From positions 372,001 to 436,000 of the forward strand of contig NZ_CP017702.1 of NCBI RefSeq assembly GCF_002706745.1: a stretch of DNA of 64,000 nt, in the 5' to 3' direction. The DNA is from Companilactobacillus farciminis KCTC 3681 = DSM 20184. Lineage in GTDB: Bacteria > Bacillota > Bacilli > Lactobacillales > Lactobacillaceae. The stretch's first letter is position 1. The number at the start of each line of letters is the position of its first letter. The notes beneath the pieces are model-generated. The model saw only the letters and a list, made by a program, of their open reading frames with translations, had not been told where the DNA came from and ran no database searches. Both the position numbers and the translations under genes were made by a program. Of this stretch, positions 15,520-23,493 are shown piece after piece.

Positions 15520-16222
15520 AAATGAGCGTCACGTTTTAAAAAATATCAATCTACAAGTAGACGAGGGTGACTTCATTGCCGTGATTGGTAACAACGGGGC
15601 TGGTAAATCAACATTGTTAAATACGATTGCTGGGACTTTGTCAGCTGACAGTGGCGAAATTGATTTGGCAAACCACAATGTTTCTAAAAAGTCAGTTGCT
15701 TACCGATCTCGTTGGATGTCACGTGTTTTTCAAGATCCCAAAATGGGGACTGCCGGAGATTTAACTGTTTTACAAAATTTGGTTTTAGCCCAAAGTCACA
15801 CGAATACGGTTAATTTACACTGGTATCAAAAAAGGGATGATGTTGAAAAATATCAAGAACTTTTACGGACTTTGAACATGAGATTGGAGAATTTCTTGAA
15901 TACTCAAGTAAAATATCTTTCCGGTGGTCAAAGACAAGCCTTGTCACTATTGATGGCAACTTTGAGTCAACCCAAATTATTGTTGTTAGATGAACATACT
16001 GCTGCGCTTGATCCTAAGACTAGTCAAGAAGTTATGAAGATCACTGACGAAATGGTACAGAGAAAACACTTAACGACGATGATGATCACGCATAAGATGT
16101 CGGATGCCTTGAAATATGGCAATCGCTTGATCATGGTTCAAGATGGTCAGATAAAATTAGACGTTAAAGGTATTGAAAAGCAAAATCTAAATAAAGAACA
16201 GCTATTAGAAGCTTTCGCCTAA
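15467..16222 (+). CDS. trpZ: ABC transporter ATP-binding protein (TrpZ-like)
   Basis: This 251-residue ATPase has Walker A GNNGAGKST (about 41-49), Q-loop FQDPKMGT, signature LSGGQRQ, Walker B LLLLDEHTAALDP and the switch histidine ITHKMSD. It begins inside the permease gene, with GGAGGCAA a few bases upstream of the ATG. The Walker B glutamate is present, so it should hydrolyse ATP. It energises the TrpXY importer. A strong terminator closes the operon. Confidence 0.9.
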   Translation: MKVLQVQHLQKVFFPGTENERHVLKNINLQVDEGDFIAVIGNNGAGKSTLLNTIAGTLSADSGEIDLANHNVSKKSVAYRSRWMSRVFQDPKMGTAGDLTVLQNLVLAQSHTNTVNLHWYQKRDDVEKYQELLRTLNMRLENFLNTQVKYLSGGQRQALSLLMATLSQPKLLLLDEHTAALDPKTSQEVMKITDEMVQRKHLTTMMITHKMSDALKYGNRLIMVQDGQIKLDVKGIEKQNLNKEQLLEAFA

Positions 16223-16224
16223 AC

Positions 16225-16268
16225 AAAAAAGCTAGTTACTGAAGTAGAGATCAGTAACTAGCTTTTTG
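16225..16268 (+). terminator. Terminator of the trpXYZ-like operon
   Basis: GCTAGTTACTGA and TCAGTAACTAGC form a perfect 12-bp stem with flanking A6 and T5 runs. Confidence 0.9.
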
Positions 16269-16467
16269 ATTCTAATCCATTTATCAGGGGGGAAGGATGG
16301 ATTTTTTCTGTTATGTTTTAGTGAGAATCATTAATTTATATATATGAAGATTATTTATAGGGGGGATAAGTTAAAGCTTTTTGATTTCCTTTAACTTACA
16401 AGTACATCATAACGAGTAAATGTGAAGAAAGTATGATGCCAATGTTTCAAAATTTGGAAGAATAAAT
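16269..16467. other. Non-coding spacer
   Basis: About 200 bp with two G-rich blocks (AGGGGGGAAGG near 16288 and AGGGGGGAT near 16360). GTTAAAG and CTTTAAC bracket a short loop at about 16370-16397. An ATG after the first block opens only eight codons. No gene is supported. Confidence 0.4.
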
Positions 16468-17271
16468 TTATTCGAGGTAAATTTTCTTCAAAGTATTGAT
16501 TTCTGAGTCAGTTACCTTCAATTCATTTTTGATATACTTATCTATGTTACCGTACTCTTTGTCAATAGTTCTCATGGCTGTGGCTAAGTAATTAGTATGA
16601 ACGGTCATTAAGTCGTGAACTGAACTAAGGACATCAGGATCGGTGTAGCCTTTTTCCTTTAACATGGAAAGTAAGTCCGTAACGTATTCTTTATTAGCTT
16701 TGTTAGTTAATAAATAGTCCTCTTTGATAGTTTCAAATGGTACTCCTAAAGCTTGCAAGAAGAAAACAGCCCCCATACCAGTTCTATCTTTACCGGCACT
16801 GCAGTGGAAAATCAAAGATTCATCTTTACCGGTATTTAGTAATAATTGATTAAAGAATTTACGATAAGCTGCTTTAGCGGAAGCACCTGTGATAATATCA
16901 CGGTAAACGTCAATCATGTGGGCATAGCCATCAGTTGGATCACCATCAATTTCAGGGATGTAGCCTTCGCTTTGGACTTCGGATGATTTAGTTTCATCTT
17001 CTTCAAATACTGGAGCCCAAACGTAACGAACGCCACTAGGACGTTTGTCAGGTTTTTTGTCTACTTCTTGTTTGGAACGGAAATCGACATCGATCTTTAG
17101 ACCGTAATCCTTGAGAAATTTCAAATCGTCATCAGTCAAATCGGCCAAACCAGCAGATCTTAATATCTTGTGATATTTAACAGTTTTGCCATCACTAGTT
17201 TTGTAGCCGCCAAGTTCACGGAAATTAACGCCTTTTTCAAGGTTTAAAACACGTTCATTATCGTTAGCCAT
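16468..17271 (-). CDS. Tyrosine-protein phosphatase (IphP/PTPLP type)
   Basis: This 267-residue phosphatase starts at 17271 with GAGAGGTAAT upstream. It opens with the family block NFRELGGYKTSDGKTVKYHKILRS. It carries the catalytic P-loop HCSAGKDRTG (Cys nucleophile, Arg binder) at about 157-166 and a preceding DFRS motif. There is no signal peptide, so it acts in the cytosol. Such enzymes dephosphorylate phosphotyrosine or phosphoinositides; the substrate is unknown. Its promoter lies back to back with that of the glycerate kinase-like gene. Confidence 0.9.
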   Translation of the reverse strand: MANDNERVLNLEKGVNFRELGGYKTSDGKTVKYHKILRSAGLADLTDDDLKFLKDYGLKIDVDFRSKQEVDKKPDKRPSGVRYVWAPVFEEDETKSSEVQSEGYIPEIDGDPTDGYAHMIDVYRDIITGASAKAAYRKFFNQLLLNTGKDESLIFHCSAGKDRTGMGAVFFLQALGVPFETIKEDYLLTNKANKEYVTDLLSMLKEKGYTDPDVLSSVHDLMTVHTNYLATAMRTIDKEYGNIDKYIKNELKVTDSEINTLKKIYLE

Positions 17272-17334
17272 CTTAATTACCTCTCAATATTTTTCTATGT
17301 ACTATTATAACAAAAAGGAAGAGTTATCCTCGTC

Positions 17335-18441
17335 ATGAAGTTCATTATTGCACCCGGAAAATATAGCGATCACATTAGCTCTAAAAAAATTGGTCAAGCC
17401 ATTTATAGTGGTATTTCTCGCGCTTTGCCTAGTGCCGAAATTGTGACTATGCCAGTAACCGACAGTAAATTTGGTATGCCAGCTTTGGTTAAGCATACTA
17501 TTGGCGGCAAGTGGGTCAGACTGTCTCTTTTTGATGCCTTTTGGGAAGAAAAGACTGGTCAGTATTTAGTTACTAGCATTGATAGTCAAGATACCGCGAT
17601 TATCGACTCTGAACAAGTCGTAGGCGTAGATTTAGCAAAGAATAAAAGCCGAAATCAGTTGTTCCATGCAACGAGTTATGGTATGGGCGAATTAGTGGTT
17701 GATGCTGTTACGAGTGGATTGAGAAATATCGTCATCTGTTTAGGTAAGACGGCAGTAGCTGATGGTGGCCTAGGAGCCTTACAAGCCTTAGGAGCCAAGA
17801 TTTATGATGAAGCTGGGGAATTAATTCCCGAAGGTGAAAACCCGCTGATAAGCGCTCAGAGAATCGATTTAGAGGATGTCTTTGAGTTATTGGGCAATCG
17901 GACTAAAATCACTGTTTTGTTAAATTACTCTAGTTCTTACAAGTTGTGCGAAGAAGTGGAGTATCTCAATGAAGCTCAAGAAGGATTTCTGGAAGATAAC
18001 TTAGTTTATATTAGCGAAAAGATGAATCAGAAGTATAATTTAGATGTACACCCGATGCCACATTCGGATTCAATTAAGACATTGGCAGGGGCGTTTGCAA
18101 TGATTAATGCACGAATTTTGCGATCATCATTTGAGTGGGTCAGTAAAGTTACAGGGATGGATTCAATCATTCGAACAGCTGATATTTTAATTACTGCGAC
18201 GGATAAAATATCGAGTGAATCGATGCATGATGATATCTTGTACCATTTGAGTCGTACGGCTGGCGATGAGAAAATTCCGACTTTTGTTTTGTGCAATAAT
18301 TTTGTGGATGATTTTCAAAACTATGAGCAAATGTTTACCGGTATTTTTTCTACCCAAATGACCGAGTATGATGATGAAATTACTGTTTTTGAAAATTATG
18401 AATCGGTCGCAAATCAATTAACAAGAACTCTTTTGGCATAA
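17335..18441 (+). CDS. Glycerate kinase-like protein (divergent)
   Basis: This 368-residue protein matches the type-1 glycerate kinase layout: an N-terminal FIIAPGKYSDHISSKKIGQAI block, a central GG-rich loop and a C-terminal nucleotide domain. Canonical motifs are altered: APDSFKG has become APGKYSD, and the usual GGSATNDGG loop reads GKTAVADGG. It may therefore be a paralogue with altered or lost glycerate phosphorylation. AAGGAAGAG lies about 13 bases before the ATG, a rather long spacing. It stands alone between a divergent phosphatase and a UspA gene. Confidence 0.72.
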   Translation: MKFIIAPGKYSDHISSKKIGQAIYSGISRALPSAEIVTMPVTDSKFGMPALVKHTIGGKWVRLSLFDAFWEEKTGQYLVTSIDSQDTAIIDSEQVVGVDLAKNKSRNQLFHATSYGMGELVVDAVTSGLRNIVICLGKTAVADGGLGALQALGAKIYDEAGELIPEGENPLISAQRIDLEDVFELLGNRTKITVLLNYSSSYKLCEEVEYLNEAQEGFLEDNLVYISEKMNQKYNLDVHPMPHSDSIKTLAGAFAMINARILRSSFEWVSKVTGMDSIIRTADILITATDKISSESMHDDILYHLSRTAGDEKIPTFVLCNNFVDDFQNYEQMFTGIFSTQMTEYDDEITVFENYESVANQLTRTLLA

Positions 18442-18526
18442 AAATGACACAATTTATTGAATAATATAATTGAATGCATTAATCTAAAAACAAAGGAATC
18501 TATTAAGCGCATTGGAGGATTGAATT

Positions 18527-18997
18527 ATGGAACAAGATTATAAGAAGATTTTGGTTCCGGTAGATGGATCAAAAGAAGCTGAAATGGCTTTTAAGAAGGC
18601 CGTAAAAGTTGCACAAATGAACGGCGGACATCTAGATGTGTTGACTGTCCTGGACACTAAACAATTCATCGGATTACACGGTGGAATGCTTAACGGAGAT
18701 GTGATTTACCAACTATCCGAAGATGCCCAAAAATATCTTAACGAACTAAAAGATGGCGCCGTTAAGAATGGTTTCAACGAAGACGATATTGCTATCCACG
18801 TTCGTTTCGGAGAACCAAAGACAGTTATTTCTCAAGAATTTATCGAAGAATATGAAAATGATTTGATCATGATCGGTTCAACTGGTATGAATGCTGTAAC
18901 TAGATTGTTGGTTGGTTCAGTTTCTGAATACGTTACAAGAAATGCTAGAACTGACGTTATCATCGTTAGAACTGATACTAACAACGATAAGATTTAA
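18527..18997 (+). CDS. Universal stress protein UspA family
   Basis: This 156-residue single Usp domain begins YKKILVPVDGSKEAEMAFKKAV. It ends with the ATP-binding signature GSTGMNAVTRLLVGSVSEYV (GXXGX9GXS type). TTGGAGGATT precedes the ATG. It is likely an ATP-binding cytosolic stress protein, monocistronic, with a terminator right behind. Confidence 0.93.
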   Translation: MEQDYKKILVPVDGSKEAEMAFKKAVKVAQMNGGHLDVLTVLDTKQFIGLHGGMLNGDVIYQLSEDAQKYLNELKDGAVKNGFNEDDIAIHVRFGEPKTVISQEFIEEYENDLIMIGSTGMNAVTRLLVGSVSEYVTRNARTDVIIVRTDTNNDKI

Positions 18998-19012
18998 TTA
19001 GACTTATAAATT

Positions 19013-19037
19013 TAAGCTGGCCAATCGCCGGCTTTTT
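19013..19037 (+). terminator. Terminator after uspA
   Basis: AAGCTGGC and GCCGGCTT flank a 5-base loop and are followed by T6. Confidence 0.85.
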
Positions 19038-19052
19038 TGATGGAGAAAAAAT

Positions 19053-19598
19053 ATGCGATGCAGCTGGGCTAATAGCTCCAAAGAAATGCAACAATATCAC
19101 GATACCGAATGGGGCAAACCAAATCACAACGAAACTTACTTTTTTGAGATGCTGACACTAGAAGGCGCTCAAGCAGGACTTTCTTGGTCGACCATCATTA
19201 ATCGAAGAGCGACATATCGTCTAGCTTATGACAATTTTGATATCGACAAGGTGGCTCACTATACAGATGCTAAACGAGCTACTTTATTACAAGATAAGGG
19301 GATTATTCGTAATCGTCTCAAAGTTGACTCTTCCATCAGCAATGCCAAAATAATTGAAGAAATGCATCAAAATGGCGAGAAATTTTCGGATTATATCTGG
19401 AATTTTGTTGATAATAAACCGATAATTAATCATTATAGTGATATGAATGAGATGCCGGCACAGACTGATTTGTCACAGAGAATCAGCAAGGATATGAAGA
19501 AACGTGGCTTTCGATTCGTTGGACCTACGATTATTTATTCTTTCTTGCAAGCGGTAGGGGTTATTAATGACCACTTAGATTCCTGTGATTTTAAGTAA
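19053..19598 (+). CDS. tag: DNA-3-methyladenine glycosylase I
   Basis: This base-excision repair glycosylase removes 3-methyladenine from DNA. The 181 residues match Tag throughout: MRCSWANSS, YHDTEWGKP, EMLTLEGAQAGLSWSTIINRR (catalytic Glu in the LEGAQAGLSW block). The zinc site is complete: Cys3, His16, His174 and Cys178. Length is typical. It begins shortly after the uspA terminator with GGAG upstream. Confidence 0.95.
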   Translation: MRCSWANSSKEMQQYHDTEWGKPNHNETYFFEMLTLEGAQAGLSWSTIINRRATYRLAYDNFDIDKVAHYTDAKRATLLQDKGIIRNRLKVDSSISNAKIIEEMHQNGEKFSDYIWNFVDNKPIINHYSDMNEMPAQTDLSQRISKDMKKRGFRFVGPTIIYSFLQAVGVINDHLDSCDFK

Positions 19599-19634
19599 AA
19601 ATTAGTATAATGGTATTGAAGACGGAGGATAATT

Positions 19635-20123
19635 ATGAATTCTGAAACTATTAGCACTTTAGCCGACTGGCTTTATACAAACAGAAACAAAATTGAAGAT
19701 AAATCAGAAAAGTTCGATGCACAAAAAGTTTACGATATTTTGGACTCACTAGAAGTTTTGAGAAAGCCTATCAAAGAATATTTTGATATGACTGAAGATG
19801 ACTACTATCAAAATGAATCTGATCATCGTTTAACATTACAAAACCCTGATCAAAAGCTAAGTGAATTGCACGATCGCGTACAAGTAAATCATGTTGATGG
19901 TTCACTTGAAGGACACGACATCAATTTTACCTACAATCATGAAGACCCATATGCAGAAAAAGAATATCAAGTTAAGACTGATATCAATTTGGTCAACTAT
20001 TCTTCTACTGTTATTGGTGCTGTTTATGACAATACTATCGTCGCCGATGTAAGAAATTCTATTTCTAAAGATGCAATCCTATCAATCGGATTAGCAGCTC
20101 ACGCTATTGAGGAATGGCAATAA
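19635..20123 (+). CDS. Conserved hypothetical protein, first gene of an ABC operon
   Basis: This 162-residue soluble acidic protein has GGAGGAT upstream of the ATG. It has no signal peptide and no motif I recognise. Its N-terminal half is helical (TISTLADWLYTNRNKIEDKSEKFDAQKVYDIL), and the C-terminal half is rich in Asn/Asp/Tyr and predicted beta. Its stop overlaps the start of the next gene (TAATG), so it is translationally coupled to an ABC ATPase. It could be an accessory or regulator of that transporter. Confidence 0.7.
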   Translation: MNSETISTLADWLYTNRNKIEDKSEKFDAQKVYDILDSLEVLRKPIKEYFDMTEDDYYQNESDHRLTLQNPDQKLSELHDRVQVNHVDGSLEGHDINFTYNHEDPYAEKEYQVKTDINLVNYSSTVIGAVYDNTIVADVRNSISKDAILSIGLAAHAIEEWQ

Positions 20124-20941
20124 TGAAATTAATATCAGTCAATGACTTGTCATTGCAAATTGAGGGCTACTTTGCATTTAAGCATGTAGCTTTTTCTTTA
20201 TCTCAAAACGAAGCAATAGGTATCAATGGCGATAATGGTAGTGGTAAAACACAGCTTTTAGAAGCAATCGTGAACAATAAAACACCAGATAGCGGAACAA
20301 TCGAGTATACTCCGGGTGTCAGAATCGGTTATTTGCCTCAAGAAAATCCACAGATAGTTGAACAGACTACCGGTAAATATTTGGAAGATATGAGACGTCT
20401 ATCTAAGAATTTGGCCGTTCGTAAAGATCAGCTTCAAGGTATGATCACTTTTATGGGATTAAGTCCTTATTTAGATACGCCGGTCAATCAATTGTCACTT
20501 GGTTTAAAAAGGCAAATAGATTTTTTGTCAGCCGTGGCAGGTCATCCTAATGTTTTGATTTTAGATGAACCCTTCGCATTTCAAAGTGAAAAAACTGTCC
20601 AAAAAATGTTAGATTTAATAATGGATTTAAAGGACAATAATTCGGGGATTATTTTGTCAGCGACGCAATTTGATAAAAAGATTGCCGCAAAGTTTGATCA
20701 ACTCTACTTATTAGATGGCGATTTGAAGACCACTTCGAAAAAAGCTGAACCAATGGGCTTGTTAGTTTTTAAGGTTAATCCAAATTCGATGGCGATTACT
20801 TCAGATATTGAGAATTTTTTAGTTGCTAACCAAAATAATCAAGTTGAATTAGAGGTACCTTTGAAATTACGTCAAAGCATTTTGGACAAGATGACACGAT
20901 TAAATTATCAATTCGAAGGGATGAGGAAAATTGAAAGTTAG
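20123..20941 (+). CDS. ABC transporter ATP-binding protein
   Basis: I start at 20123, where TAATG couples it to the preceding gene and GAGG lies at a proper spacing; the ATG at 20114 is too close to that site. The 272 residues show Walker A GDNGSGKT, signature LSLGLKRQ (a weak form of LSGGQ) and Walker B VLILDEPFAF, with a glutamate. The switch region reads LSATQFDKK, with Gln in place of the usual His. That loss and the odd signature suggest a specialised exporter ATPase. About 70 C-terminal residues form an extra domain. It is coupled to a membrane protein downstream. Confidence 0.85.
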   Translation: MKLISVNDLSLQIEGYFAFKHVAFSLSQNEAIGINGDNGSGKTQLLEAIVNNKTPDSGTIEYTPGVRIGYLPQENPQIVEQTTGKYLEDMRRLSKNLAVRKDQLQGMITFMGLSPYLDTPVNQLSLGLKRQIDFLSAVAGHPNVLILDEPFAFQSEKTVQKMLDLIMDLKDNNSGIILSATQFDKKIAAKFDQLYLLDGDLKTTSKKAEPMGLLVFKVNPNSMAITSDIENFLVANQNNQVELEVPLKLRQSILDKMTRLNYQFEGMRKIES

Positions 20942-21608
20942 AATTCTGTTAAAAAGTTACTTGCAGTTGTATTTTCAAAACTTTTTATATTTAACAATAT
21001 TATTTTCAATTATTTCATTTGGTTTGTTGGCCAATCATCTGTTAGAAATTGGTAATTTGAAAAAATTTAGTTTATTGTTAATAGCAATGTTTCTCTTGTC
21101 ACTTTTTTCGACCATGAATCTCTATTACAATGACAGTCAGCAGAACAAATATTTGAAACAAAAAATCAATAGCTTTTGGGCTGATTGGTTGAGTCAATTG
21201 TTAGTCGCAGTCATAACGAATTTGTTTTCGAGTATTTTGATTTTTATCTTCAGTTTGCTTTTAAATGATAATGTTCTTTCAGATATTGTTGGGATACTAA
21301 GTCTCTTTAGCGTTGGCTTTTTGGGGAGTGGAATTGCAACGCTGTTTCAAACTCAATGGCATAATCATTCTACGATTGGCCAAATTGGTGTCTTAATATT
21401 TACTTACTTAGCATTTTCTGGCAGTGTTGTCGGTATTTTGACTGCAGCGGAGTGGCTATTACCTCCTTTATCAAAAATAATAATAACTTTACAAACTACT
21501 TCTTCAATAACGAAACTTCTATCAGTAGTAGGACAAACGTTATTGTATGCAATGATTCTATTTTTTATAAGCGGATTGATTTATAAAAAAACTAGAAAAA
21601 GCGCATAA
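20931..21608 (+). CDS. Membrane protein, probable permease of the ABC operon
   Basis: This 225-residue protein has six hydrophobic segments and a TTG start at 20931, 11 bases inside the ATPase gene, with GGGATGAGG upstream. It begins MKVRILLKSYLQLYFQNFLYL. No family is recognised by motif. Its size, topology and coupling to an ABC ATPase suggest an ABC-2-like permease half-transporter. Confidence 0.72.
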   Translation: MKVRILLKSYLQLYFQNFLYLTILFSIISFGLLANHLLEIGNLKKFSLLLIAMFLLSLFSTMNLYYNDSQQNKYLKQKINSFWADWLSQLLVAVITNLFSSILIFIFSLLLNDNVLSDIVGILSLFSVGFLGSGIATLFQTQWHNHSTIGQIGVLIFTYLAFSGSVVGILTAAEWLLPPLSKIIITLQTTSSITKLLSVVGQTLLYAMILFFISGLIYKKTRKSA

Positions 21609-21668
21609 AAGTATTGCAATGTTATAGTAAATTCTGTTTTAATACTCTGATGAACAAGGAGGATTTTT

Positions 21669-22193
21669 ATGAGTAACGTTTTTTTGCGCCAAGCTAAACT
21701 TGATGATCTACCAAGAATCATTGATATTATTGACAGTGCTAAGAAGACCTTAAAGGACCGAGGCGTCGATCAATGGCAACAAGGTTATCCAAATGAAGAA
21801 ATCCTTGAACAAGACATCCAAGAAGGTATCAGTTTTGTTCTATTATTAAATGGTCGTGTCGTAGGGAGTGCAGCCTTACAACAAGGTTATGATAAGAATT
21901 ACCAAGATATGAACTCTGGATCATGGGATGACGACTCCGATGTGACATATTCAATCATTCATCGAATCGCAATCGAAGCAGATCATCAAGGAGAGCATCT
22001 CAGTGCAGCCTTGATTCAACAATTGATGACGATGTCTTACTATTTGGGATATCGCGATGTGAGAATCGATACTCATCCTGACAATTTAGTAATGCAACAC
22101 ATCATTACTAGTAACGGTTTTGAAGAAAAAGGTACAATTACGATGGACGAAGATAAAGGTGTCAGATTGGCATATCAAATTCTTTTGAATTAA
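21669..22193 (+). CDS. GNAT-family N-acetyltransferase
   Basis: This 174-residue protein has AAGGAGGA before the ATG. Acetyl-CoA fold elements are visible: VFLRQAKLDDLPRIIDIID at the N-terminus, then the beta4-alpha3 core HRIAIEADHQGEHLSAALIQQL. The usual Q/RxxGxG/A loop appears here as DHQGEHLS. RIDTHPDNLVMQHIITSNGFEEKG is the C-terminal strand-turn. The substrate is unknown. A short terminator follows. Confidence 0.87.
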   Translation: MSNVFLRQAKLDDLPRIIDIIDSAKKTLKDRGVDQWQQGYPNEEILEQDIQEGISFVLLLNGRVVGSAALQQGYDKNYQDMNSGSWDDDSDVTYSIIHRIAIEADHQGEHLSAALIQQLMTMSYYLGYRDVRIDTHPDNLVMQHIITSNGFEEKGTITMDEDKGVRLAYQILLN

Positions 22194-22243
22194 GCGTCGA
22201 AAGATTATTTTTCGTATATTTGATATATAATTGAACCATAATT

Positions 22244-22267
22244 AACCATCGTTAAGATGGTTTTTTT
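22244..22267 (+). terminator. Terminator after the acetyltransferase gene
   Basis: AACCATC-GTTAA-GATGGTT is followed by T6. Confidence 0.8.
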
Positions 22268-22309
22268 AATATATTTTTCCAAGGTATTGGATATTAGGAG
22301 AATGAGAAA

Positions 22310-23479
22310 TTGAAATTTAATAATGTTGCTAGAAGGGTTCTTTCACCTAGACCTTCAGAATTCATTTCAACTCAAACAGAAAACTTTTTGAGAAGATTAA
22401 AACCAAGACCATTTGTCGTTGATTATATTGAAGGTGTTTATAAAAATAATGTCTTGCCAAATGTTAACGATAATACAGTGACAATTTCTGTTCTAACTGA
22501 TACTCATGCCAAAGCCGTCGTCAGTGCTTCTTATTATGGAATCAATGGCATGAGGCATATAATTGAGGCGAATCAAGTCAGCAATGATGTGGGAGTCGAT
22601 CTCAATGTTCATTTGGGCGATTTGATGGATGGTAGCGACAAGCCCGAGATCAGCCGTGGACTGTTGAAGTTTGCAGTTGAGAATTACCAAGCTAGCAAGC
22701 CACCATTTTTTATCGTTGAGGGTAACCATGATGAAAATGACAAGTATGATGAACATCGTTTTTTCAAGTCAGCATCATTTCACCGAGATGATTATGATTC
22801 ACTAGTAACAAAGTACGATTTTGAACAATCTGAGATTCTACGTTTGAATCCCGTTTCTAGAGTGGGTTGGTTCGATAAGGGCGATGTACGAATCGTCTTC
22901 ATCGACACCAGTGATATTCCTTATATTCTTAGTAATGGTTCTAAGAAATATGACTTTAAGAAAGTTCGAGGGGTCAGAGAGCAACAATTAGAGGATTTGA
23001 CCACCGTTTTGCAAAGAACTGTCGACAAACACGTAGTTGTGATGGGACATGCTAATATCATTAGTCCTTCTGGACGCAGTGCTTTGAATTTTAACGGTGA
23101 CCTGGTTCAAAAGTTATTAGTCGCTTTCAATAACAAAGAAACTGGACAATTAAAAAATGAATTAACAGGAGATTTTGGAGTAAATATTCGCTATGATTTC
23201 TCTGCTACCGGCATTTCTAAGGTAACAACATATATTTGTGGTCATATGCATTATGAAAAAAACTACAAAGTTTCTGAAATTAATCATATAATATTAAATT
23301 GTTCGGCCCTTATGGGAAAGAAACACGGACTAACAACTGACTATAACAAGAAATGGGACAGACGATATAATGAAATTTCTGAATTATCAGGGTATTTCAT
23401 TAATATCGACCCGAACAAACTACGCTTACAGATTTTTGGTTACGGAGCCGCAACAAGGTATGTAAGCTTTGAAATATAA
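22310..23479 (+). CDS. Calcineurin-like metallophosphoesterase
   Basis: This 389-residue protein starts at a TTG (22310), AGGAG lying nine bases upstream. Metallophosphoesterase motifs appear in order: VLTDTHAKAV (D-x-H), HLGDLMDGSD (GDxxD), VEGNHDENDK (GNHD), VMGHANI and CGHMHYE. There is no signal peptide, so it is cytosolic. It lies 14 bp upstream of the asparagine synthetase gene, and the two are probably co-transcribed. The substrate (nucleotide or phosphodiester) is unknown. Confidence 0.9.
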   Translation: MKFNNVARRVLSPRPSEFISTQTENFLRRLKPRPFVVDYIEGVYKNNVLPNVNDNTVTISVLTDTHAKAVVSASYYGINGMRHIIEANQVSNDVGVDLNVHLGDLMDGSDKPEISRGLLKFAVENYQASKPPFFIVEGNHDENDKYDEHRFFKSASFHRDDYDSLVTKYDFEQSEILRLNPVSRVGWFDKGDVRIVFIDTSDIPYILSNGSKKYDFKKVRGVREQQLEDLTTVLQRTVDKHVVVMGHANIISPSGRSALNFNGDLVQKLLVAFNNKETGQLKNELTGDFGVNIRYDFSATGISKVTTYICGHMHYEKNYKVSEINHIILNCSALMGKKHGLTTDYNKKWDRRYNEISELSGYFINIDPNKLRLQIFGYGAATRYVSFEI

Positions 23480-23493
23480 GGGAGAATTATTTT

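Noticed and set aside
16288..16370. Two AGGGGGG blocks as ribosome binding sites of small genes
   Set aside because: The first ATG opens only eight codons and the second block has no start codon at a proper distance.
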